Source: Clostridia bacterium
GTDB taxonomy: Bacteria; Bacillota; Clostridia; Oscillospirales; CAG-272
DNA: 25,241 nucleotides
Reading direction: 5' to 3'
NCBI GenBank assembly: GCA_017382555.1
Contig: JAFOAB010000040.1
Coordinates: 1 to 25,241, forward strand
Position numbers and translations under genes: made by a program. The notes below the pieces were generated by a model that did no database searches, had not been told where the DNA came from, and saw only the letters and a list, made by a program, of their open reading frames with translations. Each line of letters begins with the position of its first letter. Position 1 is the first letter of the stretch. Positions 1 through 6,945 of the stretch are shown here, piece after piece.

Positions 1-559
1 CGGGGATAAATGCCTCTATCTCCCTTTCTCTTTCAACGATTATACGGGTTGCAACGCTCTGCACTCTTCCCGCGGAAAGCCCGCTTTGTACGGTCTTCCA
101 AAGGTAGGGGCTGAGCTTATAGCCAACTATTCTGTCAAGAATTCTGCGTGTCTGCTGGCTGTTTACAAGGTCCATATCAACGGGACGGGGATGCTTTACA
201 GCGTCCTTTACAGCGCTTTTTGTCAGCTCGTTAAAGGTTATACGGCATGCCTTGGAGGGGTCGATGCCGAGTGCGGTCGCAAGGTGCCAGGAAATAGCCT
301 CTCCCTCGCGGTCAGGGTCGGTTGCGAGGAAGACCTTGTTTGCCGCCTTAGCCTCTTTTTTGAGCTGACGGATAACGTCTCCCTTGCCGCGGATGTTTAT
401 ATAATGCGCCTCAAAATTGTTGTCGATATCGATACCGAGCGAGCTTTTGGGCAGGTCACGAACGTGTCCGACGGACGCCGTTACCTTGTAGTTAGAGCCA
501 AGATAGCCCTTAATGGTGTTTATCTTAAAGGGTGACTCAACGATAATGAGATTTGCCAT
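1..559 (-). CDS. topA: DNA topoisomerase I, N-terminal part (cut by window edge)
   Basis: Type IA topoisomerase that relaxes negative supercoils by cutting and rejoining one DNA strand. Only about the first 186 residues are present; the gene runs off the left edge. The protein begins MANLIIVESPFKINTIKGYL, the N-terminal Toprim signature (family norm VESPAKAKTI), and goes on to the acidic Toprim motif ATDPDREGEAISWHL near residues 108-122. Later come the family segments SQQTRRILDRIVGYKLSPYLW and LSAGRVQSVATR. The active-site tyrosine lies beyond the edge. In-frame TAA TAA sits just upstream, so the ATG at 559 is the only sensible start. The SD is 23 nt upstream with a hairpin between (separate entry). 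It lies 43 nt after dprA; the dprA-topA order is common in Firmicutes. The phenylalanine in VESPFK is unusual, but the key Glu and Lys are kept. Confidence 0.96.
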   Translation of the reverse strand, partial: MANLIIVESPFKINTIKGYLGSNYKVTASVGHVRDLPKSSLGIDIDNNFEAHYINIRGKGDVIRQLKKEAKAANKVFLATDPDREGEAISWHLATALGIDPSKACRITFNELTKSAVKDAVKHPRPVDMDLVNSQQTRRILDRIVGYKLSPYLWKTVQSGLSAGRVQSVATRIIVEREREIEAFIP

Positions 560-587
560 CGTTTATTACGGGTTGCCCCGTTCCTCC
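560..587 (-). promoter_or_regulatory. topA ribosome-binding site with hairpin between SD and start codon
   Basis: Reading the minus strand, GGAGG occupies 587-583 and the ATG starts at 559, a gap of 23 nt where 5-9 is usual. The gap contains ACGGG-GCAA-CCCGT (581-568), a 5-bp stem with a GNRA tetraloop. If folded, the effective spacing is 9 nt. This resembles the known arrangement at phage T4 gene 38. No other in-frame start and no closer SD are visible. Confidence 0.6.
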
Positions 588-602
588 GTTAAAATTAGCT
601 TT

Positions 603-1901
603 TTATATATTTCTGCGCTTTGCCTTATATCTTCCGCCGGGCACGGCACGTACAAGACCGTTTACCTCCAGAAGCGTCAGCGCGCACATAATATCCACAC
701 AGTCAAATTCCGCACCGGCCGCCTCATCAGGCAGAAATGCGGTATCGGGCAACGACATAAATATAGCCCGTGTTCTTTCGTCTATCAGCGCAAGCTCCGC
801 CTCCGTTACGGCGGCTTCTTCCTTCTTCTCGCTGATATATATGTCTTTTTCTGCTTCTCTTATGCGTATTTCGGGTACGGGGATACTGCGCTTTTCCTCT
901 TCCGTGCGCTTTCTCCGCTCCCTTGCATAATCTCCCATATCAATACCGTACGATATGGCGGAAAGCTCCGCCTGCTCCGCACTTCGCATCTCTGATGCGT
1001 TAACGGAAACGGCATCGGGATACAGGAAAAGAAAATCCTTCAGAACGTCATCGGCATTTGTTGCCGTTTCCGCTCCGTCCTTGAGAAGCGAGTTTACACC
1101 CGCGCTTCCCTTTTCGCCCACCTTACCGGGCACCGCAAATACGGCACGCGCCTGAAGCCTTGCCCTTCTTGCCGTTATAAGCGCACCGCTGTGCGCATCC
1201 GCCTCCGTTACGATAACGGCGCGGGAAAGACCGCTTATGATACGGTTTCTTTCGGGAAAATTCTGCCTTCTTACCTCTGTTCCGGGAGGGTATTCGCTTA
1301 TTACTGCGCCTCTTTCCGCAATCACCTGCATCAGGCGTGCGTTCCCCGTGGGATATGCGCGGTCAACACCGCATCCGAGCACCGCAACGGTATATCCACC
1401 CGCATCAAGCGCACCGCAATGCGACATACTGTCACCGCCCGCGGCCATACCGCTTATTACGGCGGCACCGCCCTTTGCAAGCCCGTAGCCCATCGAGTAC
1501 GCCATAAGCATACCGTACTCCGTCATCTTGCGCGTGCCAACAACCGAAACCGCGGGGATGCGCGAAAAATCGGGAAGTCTCCCCTTGACGTAAAGCACCG
1601 CGGGAAGATCCGGCAGATCGCGCAAAAGCGCAGGGTATTCCTCATCGCTCGGGAAAAGCACGGCTATTCTGTTAAGCGAGCAAAAATCCGCAATTCTTGA
1701 GGCCTCGGAAAGATCCTTATCCGCAAGCGCGGCAATTATCTTGCGCGAGAGTGCGCCGCTTGGCTTAGCCTTGGAGAGATCGGCATTATACGCACCGCGC
1801 GCCGAGCCGAATTCACTTATCACTGCGCTGTAAGCACCGGGACGGCTACCGACACAAGCGGCAAGCCATATTCCGTAACGGGTGTCCTGTCGGGATGCCA
1901 T
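603..1901 (-). CDS. dprA: DNA-protecting protein DprA (Smf)
   Basis: DprA binds incoming single-stranded DNA and loads RecA during transformation; it is also found widely in bacteria not known to be competent. The Rossmann-fold core is clear: SVVGTRKMTEYGM, then GCGVDRAYPTGN, GAVISEYPPGTEVRRQNFPE, RNRIISGLSRAVIVTEA, SGALITARRA and FAVPGKVG. A C-terminal winged-helix-like segment (about the last 60 residues, ending GGRYKAKRRNI) follows a charged, Glu-rich linker. I start at the ATG at 1901 (432 residues), not the in-frame GTG at 1928. The sequence AGGGGG lies 6-7 nt before the ATG, and the GTG falls inside the end of the upstream gene. The upstream methyltransferase stops at 1904, leaving 2 nt between them, so translation is probably coupled. 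Confidence 0.95.
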   Translation of the reverse strand: MASRQDTRYGIWLAACVGSRPGAYSAVISEFGSARGAYNADLSKAKPSGALSRKIIAALADKDLSEASRIADFCSLNRIAVLFPSDEEYPALLRDLPDLPAVLYVKGRLPDFSRIPAVSVVGTRKMTEYGMLMAYSMGYGLAKGGAAVISGMAAGGDSMSHCGALDAGGYTVAVLGCGVDRAYPTGNARLMQVIAERGAVISEYPPGTEVRRQNFPERNRIISGLSRAVIVTEADAHSGALITARRARLQARAVFAVPGKVGEKGSAGVNSLLKDGAETATNADDVLKDFLFLYPDAVSVNASEMRSAEQAELSAISYGIDMGDYARERRKRTEEEKRSIPVPEIRIREAEKDIYISEKKEEAAVTEAELALIDERTRAIFMSLPDTAFLPDEAAGAEFDCVDIMCALTLLEVNGLVRAVPGGRYKAKRRNI

Positions 1902-1903
1902 AA

Positions 1904-2719
1904 TTACCCCCTGAGGCTTTGATGCCACATAAGCACCGCCGCTGCCGCCGCCGCATTAAGAGACTCGGAGCGTGCGTTTATGGGGATATATACGCTTCCG
2001 TTCGCCTCGCGCGAAACGTCCTCGGGTATTCCGGTGCCCTCGTTGCCGATTATAAAAACGTCCTTGCCGTTTACGTCCGTATCAAGCAGGCTGACGGCAC
2101 CCGCCCTCAGCTCGGCGGCATAAACACGTCTGCCGCTCTCCCTTATAAGGCGCACCGCCTCTGCCCCATCGGCAACAACGGTTATATCCAGCTTGAATAT
2201 TGCGCCCATAGCGGCGCGAAGCGTTTTTGCGGAATAAATATCCGCGCAGTCGGATGTGAGTATGAGACGGGTTATGTTAAACGCGTGCGCGGAACGCGCA
2301 ACGGTACCGAGATTGCCGGGGTCGCGAAGGGACGTAAGCATAACGGCGCGCTCGCCCTCGCAAAGCGCGGCATCGCCCGCATTATGACGGGAAATGAACG
2401 GTGCCTCGCACACTATACCCTCACTGCCGTTTTCCTCGGTAAGCTTGGAAAATGCCGAATCGGAGGCAAGCCTTACGTTAAAGCTGCGTCCGCATTCCCT
2501 TTCCTTTGCCTCTATAAGGGGCAAAATACGCCCACTCATATCCTCGTTTACCCAAACAAGAGATATCTCACAGCCCGCATCGCAAAGCTCGTAAAAAAGC
2601 TTGATTCCATCACAAAGAAACGCCCCGTTTTTGCGGCGGTATTTCTTATCCTTAAGTGATGCGGCACGTACCAAAGCGGGGTTGGAACGGCTTGTGACTG
2701 TTTCACTGCTGATTATCAT
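1904..2719 (-). CDS. TrmH/SpoU-family RNA 2'-O-methyltransferase
   Basis: SPOUT-class enzyme expected to transfer a methyl group from S-adenosylmethionine to a ribose 2'-OH of rRNA or tRNA. It has 271 residues. The N-terminal ~100 residues (VTSRSNPALVRAASLKDKKY, FLCDGIKLFYELCDAG) match the substrate-binding domain of RlmB-like proteins. The knotted catalytic domain carries motif 1 LTSLRDPGNLGTVARSAHAF, motif 2 FIIGNEGTGIPEDV and motif 3 IPINARSESLNAAAAAAVLM. The ATG at 2719 has GGAG 6 nt upstream. The rplT terminator precedes it, so it is probably fed by readthrough or a weak promoter of its own; dprA and topA follow. The target nucleotide cannot be read from sequence, so no gene symbol is given. 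Confidence 0.92.
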   Translation of the reverse strand: MIISSETVTSRSNPALVRAASLKDKKYRRKNGAFLCDGIKLFYELCDAGCEISLVWVNEDMSGRILPLIEAKERECGRSFNVRLASDSAFSKLTEENGSEGIVCEAPFISRHNAGDAALCEGERAVMLTSLRDPGNLGTVARSAHAFNITRLILTSDCADIYSAKTLRAAMGAIFKLDITVVADGAEAVRLIRESGRRVYAAELRAGAVSLLDTDVNGKDVFIIGNEGTGIPEDVSREANGSVYIPINARSESLNAAAAAAVLMWHQSLRG

Positions 2720-2739
2720 ACTATCTCCGTATTCAGGTC

Positions 2740-2788
2740 AAAAAATAGAAAAACCGAAGGGCGCACGCATACGCGAGGCCCTTCGTTT
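2740..2788 (-). terminator. Intrinsic terminator of the infC-rpmI-rplT operon
   Basis: On the minus strand, just after the rplT stop, CGAAGGG pairs with CCCTTCG, extended by AAA/TTT with one bulge, around a ~17-nt loop. A T-rich run (TTTTTCTATTTTTT) follows. It separates the ribosomal operon from the methyltransferase gene. Confidence 0.85.
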
Positions 2789-2797
2789 CTTGTTTAA

Positions 2798-3151
2798 TTA
2801 AAGCGCAGCCTTTGCCTTTGCAGCAAGCTCTGCGAATGCAGCCTTATCGGAAATTGCGATCTCGGAAAGCATCTTTCTGTTGAGGGTGATGCCTGCCTTC
2901 TTAAGACCGTTCATAAAGGTAGAGTAGTTCATACCGTTTACCTTTGCCTGAGCGGAAATACGAGCGATCCAGAGACGACGGAAGTCTCTCTTCTTCTGCT
3001 TTCTGCCGATGTATGCATACATGCCGCTCTTCATTACGGCCTGCTTAGCCATCTTAAAATGCTTGCTCTTTGCGCCCCAATAGCCCTTGGCAGCCTTCAG
3101 GATCTTATTTCTTCTCTTGCGAGTCGCCATGGCGCCCTTAATTCTTGCCAT
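2798..3151 (-). CDS. rplT: 50S ribosomal protein L20
   Basis: Early 23S rRNA-binding assembly protein of the large subunit; in B. subtilis and E. coli L20 also represses its own operon by binding the leader RNA. The 117 residues match the family end to end: MARIKGAMATRKRRNKILKA, AKGYWGAKSKHFKMAKQAVM, YIGRKQKKRDFRRLWIARIS, and the C-terminal globular part NYSTFMNGLKKAGITLNRKM followed by LSEIAISDKAAFAELA. The SD GGAGG lies about 9 nt before the ATG. It is the third gene after infC and rpmI, 35 nt downstream of rpmI, and is followed by a terminator. The structured leader upstream of infC is the expected site of L20 control. Confidence 0.98.
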   Translation of the reverse strand: MARIKGAMATRKRRNKILKAAKGYWGAKSKHFKMAKQAVMKSGMYAYIGRKQKKRDFRRLWIARISAQAKVNGMNYSTFMNGLKKAGITLNRKMLSEIAISDKAAFAELAAKAKAAL

Positions 3152-3186
3152 TTTATATATTCCTCCGTATTTTCGTTATGTTTGTC

Positions 3187-3381
3187 TTACTTCTGGATAA
3201 GAGTTCTGTAGATAGGTGCAAAGCTCTCGCTGAGAGTAGTGCCCTTACGCAGATTTCTCTTACGCTTCTGAGTCTTGAGTCCGAGGTTGTGGCGATGCTG
3301 AGAGTGGTTGCACTTAACCTTGCCGCTTCCGGTTACGGAAAAACGCTTTGCGGAAGCCTTATGAGTCTTAATCTTTCCCAT
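3187..3381 (-). CDS. rpmI: 50S ribosomal protein L35
   Basis: Small, basic large-subunit protein. The 64 residues begin MGKIKTHKASAKRFSVTGSG and contain the conserved stretch KVKCNHSQHRHNLGLKTQKR with RNLRKGTTLS after it, which identifies L35 without doubt. The SD AAGGAG is 7 nt upstream of the ATG. It sits between infC (gap 36 nt) and rplT (gap 35 nt), the standard order. No promoter is visible between these genes, so it should be co-transcribed and share L20-mediated control. Confidence 0.98.
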   Translation of the reverse strand: MGKIKTHKASAKRFSVTGSGKVKCNHSQHRHNLGLKTQKRKRNLRKGTTLSESFAPIYRTLIQK

Positions 3382-3417
3382 GGTATATCTCCTTGAATTT
3401 TATTAACTGTTTAAGTT

Positions 3418-3990
3418 TCAGTTTTCTTCTTTTGCTTCCTCCTGCGCAGGCTTTTCCTTCTTAGCCTTTGCGGGAGTGTTCTTGATAGGCGAGAGCACAA
3501 CGGACATAAATCTGCCCTCCATAACGGGCTTCTTTTCGGACGCACCGAACTCGGATACCGCGTTCTCAAAGCGCTCGATAAGCTCGCGACCGATATCAAG
3601 ATGTGTCATCTCTCTTCCGCGGAACACAACGATAACCTTGACCTTATCCCCGTCGGTAAGAAAACGCTTTGCGTGGTTTACGCGGGTGTCGAAGTCATGA
3701 GTGTCGATACGGCAGGAGAGCTTAACCTCCTTGACCTTAACGATCTGCTGCTTTTTGCGTGCTTCCTTTTCCTTTTTATCGCGCTCAAAGCGGAACTTGC
3801 CGTAGTCCATTGCGCGTGCAACGGGGGGCACTGCCTGGGGAGCGATAAGCACAAGGTCAAGTCCTCTGTCATACGCGTAGGTCTTTGCGGAGTCAAGGCT
3901 CTTAACGCCAAGCTGCTCGCCCTCTTCGCCGATAAGACGGACTTCCTTTGCTCTTATTTCGTCATTGATAAGCAATTCCTTAGTGCTGAT
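3418..3990 (-). CDS. infC: Translation initiation factor IF-3, apparent AUC start
   Basis: IF-3 binds the 30S subunit, prevents subunit joining and checks the start codon. The N-domain begins at STKELLINDEIRAKEVRLIG, followed by the linker YGKFRFERDKKEKEARKKQQ and the C-domain VKEVKLSCRIDTHDFDTRV with GDKVKVIVVFRGREMTH. A Lys/Glu-rich tail of about 20 residues (KAKKEKPAQEEAKEEN) makes the protein about 190 residues, slightly long for the family. I place the start at ATC (3990-3988): GGAGG is 9 nt upstream and the N-domain begins immediately after. The only in-frame ATG (4041) lies inside the leader hairpin with no SD. Rare start codons (AUU, AUC, AUA) are known for infC and let IF-3 repress its own synthesis. 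First gene of infC-rpmI-rplT. Confidence 0.93.
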   Translation of the reverse strand: MSTKELLINDEIRAKEVRLIGEEGEQLGVKSLDSAKTYAYDRGLDLVLIAPQAVPPVARAMDYGKFRFERDKKEKEARKKQQIVKVKEVKLSCRIDTHDFDTRVNHAKRFLTDGDKVKVIVVFRGREMTHLDIGRELIERFENAVSEFGASEKKPVMEGRFMSVVLSPIKNTPAKAKKEKPAQEEAKEEN

Positions 3991-4131
3991 GGTAAGGCAC
4001 CTCCAAGAAAAATTAAAAAATGTGCGAAAAACATTCCGCACATCAACACAAACAGCCCGTAGGACTGTTAAGGTATTGGACCGAGCTCGCTTTGCGGCAC
4101 GGTGAGAACGGAGCGTTCTTCTTCATTTACA
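3991..4131 (-). promoter_or_regulatory. Structured leader of the infC operon (L20-leader-like)
   Basis: About 140 nt separate the predicted transcript start (~4131) from the infC start. On the minus strand four hairpins can be drawn. The first is GAACG-CTC-CGTTC (4118-4106). The second is an irregular stem closed by ACCG/CGGT (4103-4080). The third is AACAGTCC-TAC-GGGCTGTT (4069-4051, 8 bp with one G-U pair). The fourth is a terminator-like hairpin next to the SD. Known Bacillus infC-rpmI-rplT leaders bind L20 and act by premature termination. The layout fits, but I could not check the L20-binding motif itself. Confidence 0.7.
4008..4043 (-). terminator. Attenuator-like terminator in the infC leader
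   Basis: On the minus strand ATGTGCG (4043-4037) pairs with CGCACAT (4026-4020) around a 10-nt loop, followed by TTTTTTAATTTTT that ends about 4 nt before the SD GGAGG (4004-4000). Lying before the first gene, it is expected to act as a conditional terminator. Confidence 0.75.
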
Positions 4132-4137
4132 TCGCGA

Positions 4138-4166
4138 ATTATATCACCCTTTTATGCGCTTGTCAA
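4138..4166 (-). promoter_or_regulatory. Sigma-A promoter of the infC operon
   Basis: On the minus strand TTGACA (4166-4161), a 17-nt spacer and TATAAT (4143-4138): a perfect consensus at perfect spacing. Predicted start is about 4130-4132. Confidence 0.93.
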
Positions 4167-4249
4167 TAGCTTTTTTAATTTTTTTGCCGCCTTTTTCAAA
4201 ATCGTAAGTTTCGACAAACTTTTTACCTTTTTTTCGTCTCTTTTGCGTC
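4167..4249. other. Pyrimidine-rich intergenic stretch, no gene seen
   Basis: A T-rich spacer (plus strand) between the divergent infC promoter and the small-RNA promoter. It contains several T runs and a short palindrome AAGTTT-CGAC-AAACTT. These may help prevent interference between the two promoters. A minus-strand open frame crossing it (4144-4368) is rejected as a gene. Confidence 0.5.
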
Positions 4250-4278
4250 TTTACATTTGCCTTCGGTATTGCTATAAT
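4250..4278 (+). promoter_or_regulatory. Sigma-A promoter of the candidate small RNA
   Basis: TTTACA (4250-4255), 17-nt spacer, TATAAT (4273-4278) on the plus strand, one mismatch from consensus. No coding start follows; a hairpin begins about 10 nt downstream, with predicted start near 4285. Confidence 0.82.
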
Positions 4279-4284
4279 TGTCTC

Positions 4285-4380
4285 ACCCTTTACGGAGCGG
4301 GTCGCCGCTCCGTGTAAAGCACATGTCGCTTTCCCGGGATCAAGCTTATGATCTTGGCGGAAATCCACATGTGCTTTTTT
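4285..4380 (+). ncRNA. Candidate small structured RNA (or lon attenuator), about 95 nt
   Basis: The transcript predicted from the strong promoter at 4250-4278 is almost wholly paired. Hairpin 1 joins CTTTAC+GGAGCGG (4288-4300) to CCGCTCC-GT-GTAAAG (4305-4319): 13 bp with a 2-nt bulge and loop GTCG. Hairpin 2 joins AAAGCACATGT (4316-4326) to ACATGTGCTTT (4367-4377) and encloses an inner arm (UUUCC/GGAAA, then CGGGAUCA/UGAUCUUG with two G-U pairs, apical loop AGCUUA), ending in a T run. The two hairpins overlap by AAAG. No SD-preceded reading frame exists inside. SRP RNA, tmRNA and RNase P signatures were looked for by eye and not found. Because lon lies downstream with its own promoter, it may be a free small RNA or a terminated leader controlling readthrough into lon. 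Confidence 0.65.
4316..4380 (+). terminator. Terminator of the small-RNA unit
   Basis: An 11-bp perfect outer stem (AAAGCACATGT with ACATGTGCTTT) closes a further-paired interior and is followed by TTTTTT. The reverse strand lacks a T run at its exit, so it acts on plus-strand transcription. Confidence 0.85.
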
Positions 4381-4459
4381 ATTTAAATGTTAAAAAATTT
4401 TAAATTATTTTAAATAATTGTAAAAAGGTATAGAAATTTGAAAGTCGTTGTGATATAAT
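4381..4459 (+). promoter_or_regulatory. lon promoter region, extended -10 with AT-rich upstream tract
   Basis: TGATATAAT (4451-4459) is an extended -10 element; no good -35 is seen 17 nt upstream. Upstream, 4381-4440 is almost pure A/T and includes the perfect palindrome AATTATTT-T-AAATAATT (4403-4419). This could be an UP element or a regulator site. No CIRCE or CtsR-type operator is visible. Confidence 0.65.
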
Positions 4460-4502
4460 GTACCATCTATATCTATGCAATCGCAAAATGAAAGGAACCA
4501 GA

Positions 4503-6926
4503 ATGTCCGCAACCGTAGAAACGATCGATAAATATATATTACCCGTAGTGCCCCTGCGCTCCATTGCCGCATACCCCGGTATGCCCATTTCGCTTGAGCT
4601 TGGTCGCAAGCGCTCCATCACCGCGCTTGAGGAGGCAAACGCAACGACGGGCAAGCTTTTTCTCATCCCCCAGAAGGATCCTAACACAGAGCACCCGTTT
4701 GCAGAGGATCTTTACGAAATCGGCGTTATCGCCAAAATAAAAAGCGTATCCAAAACAAAGGATAACACCGCCCGCGTGCTTTTCGAGTGCGAGGACAGGG
4801 CTATGATAACCAACGTTATGCAAAGAAAGGGCTACATAGCCGCAGAGGGTCTTCGCAAGCGCGTCGAGCTCAAGGAGAACGGCGGAGTAAAGGGCGAGGC
4901 TATGCTTGGCGAGGCAAAGAGGATCTTTACAAGATTTTCCGAGCTTTCTCCCGGTCTTCCCGATGAGGTGAAGTTTGCGGTGGATACGGTAAGAGACCCC
5001 GGTCTGCTTGCCGATTTCCTTGCCGCAAACGTGCTTACCCGCTTTGAAAGCAAAATTAAAATTCTTTACGAATTCGACCCCATGCGCCGTATTGAAATGC
5101 TTCTCTTCTGTATGGAGGAGGAGATAACGGTGCTTGAATACGAGGCAGACATCGCACGCAAGGTGCGCAGTGCCATTGACGATAATCAGCGCGATTACTA
5201 TCTGCGCGAGCAGCTTAACGTCATCCGCGACGAGCTTGGCATGAACGATGACGACGATGATTACGAAAATCGCATTCGCGCTGCAAAGCTCCCCGAGGAG
5301 GTTGAGGCTAAGCTTTTAAAGGAAAACGGCCGTCTTTTGAAGACCCCCTTCGGCTCTGCGGAGGGTAACGTCATCCGCAATTATATCGAAACGTGTCTCG
5401 AGCTTCCGTGGGGCAAGAACACTACGGAAAAGAAGACCTTAAAGCAGGCGCGCAAGATCCTTGACCGCGACCACGAGGGTATCGAGGACGTTAAAAAGAG
5501 AATACTTGAATACATCGCCGTAAGACAAATGACGGATACCCCATCCACGCAGATAATCTGCCTTGTGGGCCCTCCCGGCGTTGGTAAGACCTCCGTTGCG
5601 CGCTCCATTGCCGATGCACTCGGCCGTAAGTACGTGCGCGTTGCGCTCGGCGGTATCAGGGACGAGGCTGACATAAGAGGTCACAGAAAGACCTACGTCG
5701 GCGCTATGCCCGGCAGAATAATCGAGGCTATCGGCCGCGCGGAAACCTCCAGCCCCCTCATACTGCTTGACGAGATCGACAAGCTTGCAAACGATTTCAG
5801 GGGCGATCCCGCCTCCGCCCTTCTCGAGGTGCTGGACAGCGAGCAGAATAAGTTCTTCCGCGACCACTTCCTTGAGCTTCCCTACGATCTTTCCGACTGC
5901 GTGTTCATTGCCACCGCAAACGATCCCGCAGGCATTCCCGCGCCGCTTTACGACCGTATGGAGATAATTGAGCTGAAGACCTACACCTATGCGGAGCGCC
6001 TTGCGATAGCGAAGCGCCATCTCATTCCCAAGCAGCTCAAAAAGCACGGAATCACCTCCGCACAGCTGAAGATAACCGATGCGGCGATAAACAAGATAAT
6101 CCGTAGCTACACACGCGAGGCGGGTGTGCGTAATCTTGAAAGAGAGATTGCGAACGTTTGCCGCAAATGCGCCGCAGGCATCGCGGGCGGAGACTTCGAA
6201 AAGCTTACCGTACGTCCCGATACGCTTACCGAGCTTCTCGGACCCGAAAAGCTTATCCCCGAATCCATCCCCGCAAAAAGCACCGTTGGACTTGTCAACG
6301 GTCTTGCATATACCGAAAGCGGCGGAGCAATGCTTCCCATCGAGGTTGCGCTTCTCCCCGGCAGCGGCAAGATCGAGCTTACAGGCTCCCTTGGCGACGT
6401 TATGAAGGAAAGCGCGCGTATTGCCGTAAGCTTTATGCGCAGCCGCGCCGATATTCTCGGCATCGATCCCGACTTTTACAAAACAAAGGACATCCACATC
6501 CACGCACCCGAGGGCGCAGTGCCGAAGGACGGCCCCAGCGCGGGTATTGCAATGTGCGTATGCCTTGCAAGCGCGCTGACGGGCAGACCCGTTGACAGAA
6601 CGATTGCCATGACGGGCGAGGTCTCCCTGCTCGGTCGTGCGATAGCGATCGGCGGACTGAAGGAAAAGACACTTGCCGCGCTTCGTGCGGGTGCAAAGAC
6701 CGTCATCATCCCCGCGGACAACGCGCGCGATATGCAAAAACTGCCCGACGAGGTGAAAAACGGACTCCGCTTTATTTGCGTTGAGGATGCGGACACCGCA
6801 ATCGACATTGCTCTGCTTCCCGCAAAAAAGGCGGCAAAGGCAGAAAAAACGGAGGAGAGCGAGTTTTCCCCCATTTCCACCGCAAAGAAAAGCTACGTTC
6901 CCCTTAACTGTGCATCAAAAAAATAA
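4503..6926 (+). CDS. lon: ATP-dependent protease Lon
   Basis: Homohexameric AAA+ serine protease that unfolds and degrades damaged and regulatory proteins in the cytoplasm; 807 residues, normal for LonA. The N-terminal substrate-binding LON domain (ILPVVPLRSIAAYPGMPISL) comes first. The AAA+ module has Walker A GPPGVGKT (~356-363), Walker B LILLDEIDKL and the sensor/arginine region LPYDLSDCVFIATAND. The S16 protease domain has PKDGPSAG with Ser ~679 and GGLKEKT with Lys ~720, the catalytic dyad. A short charged tail follows. The start is the ATG at 4503, with AAAGGA 6 nt upstream. An in-frame ATG at 4458 overlaps the -10 box and is rejected. ysxC follows 19 nt later, the same lon-ysxC pairing as in B. 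subtilis. Confidence 0.97.
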   Translation: MSATVETIDKYILPVVPLRSIAAYPGMPISLELGRKRSITALEEANATTGKLFLIPQKDPNTEHPFAEDLYEIGVIAKIKSVSKTKDNTARVLFECEDRAMITNVMQRKGYIAAEGLRKRVELKENGGVKGEAMLGEAKRIFTRFSELSPGLPDEVKFAVDTVRDPGLLADFLAANVLTRFESKIKILYEFDPMRRIEMLLFCMEEEITVLEYEADIARKVRSAIDDNQRDYYLREQLNVIRDELGMNDDDDDYENRIRAAKLPEEVEAKLLKENGRLLKTPFGSAEGNVIRNYIETCLELPWGKNTTEKKTLKQARKILDRDHEGIEDVKKRILEYIAVRQMTDTPSTQIICLVGPPGVGKTSVARSIADALGRKYVRVALGGIRDEADIRGHRKTYVGAMPGRIIEAIGRAETSSPLILLDEIDKLANDFRGDPASALLEVLDSEQNKFFRDHFLELPYDLSDCVFIATANDPAGIPAPLYDRMEIIELKTYTYAERLAIAKRHLIPKQLKKHGITSAQLKITDAAINKIIRSYTREAGVRNLEREIANVCRKCAAGIAGGDFEKLTVRPDTLTELLGPEKLIPESIPAKSTVGLVNGLAYTESGGAMLPIEVALLPGSGKIELTGSLGDVMKESARIAVSFMRSRADILGIDPDFYKTKDIHIHAPEGAVPKDGPSAGIAMCVCLASALTGRPVDRTIAMTGEVSLLGRAIAIGGLKEKTLAALRAGAKTVIIPADNARDMQKLPDEVKNGLRFICVEDADTAIDIALLPAKKAAKAEKTEESEFSPISTAKKSYVPLNCASKK

Positions 6927-6945
6927 CGAATAAGAGCTGTTTGAA

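Noticed and set aside
3991..4041. infC extended to the ATG at 4041
   Set aside because: The extra 17 codons are the terminator hairpin and SD of the leader. The ATC start fits the SD and the conserved N-terminus.
4144..4368. Minus-strand open frame of 74 codons between infC and lon
   Set aside because: It overlaps the infC promoter and the antisense of the small-RNA unit, has no SD and is Lys-rich because of T-rich DNA. No family resemblance.
4285..4380. SRP RNA (ffs) or 6S RNA for the small-RNA unit
   Set aside because: The conserved SRP apical GGUC...GGAAGGAAGCAGCC block is absent. 6S RNA is usually ~180-200 nt with a large central bubble, unlike this 95-nt RNA. 6S is not formally excluded without a covariance search.
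4458..4502. lon starting at the ATG at 4458
   Set aside because: This ATG overlaps the -10 box and has no SD; ATG 4503 has AAAGGA at correct spacing.
5439..6737. 432-codon minus-strand frame antisense to lon
   Set aside because: A shadow of lon codon usage: no SD, no recognisable domain, and lon is certain.
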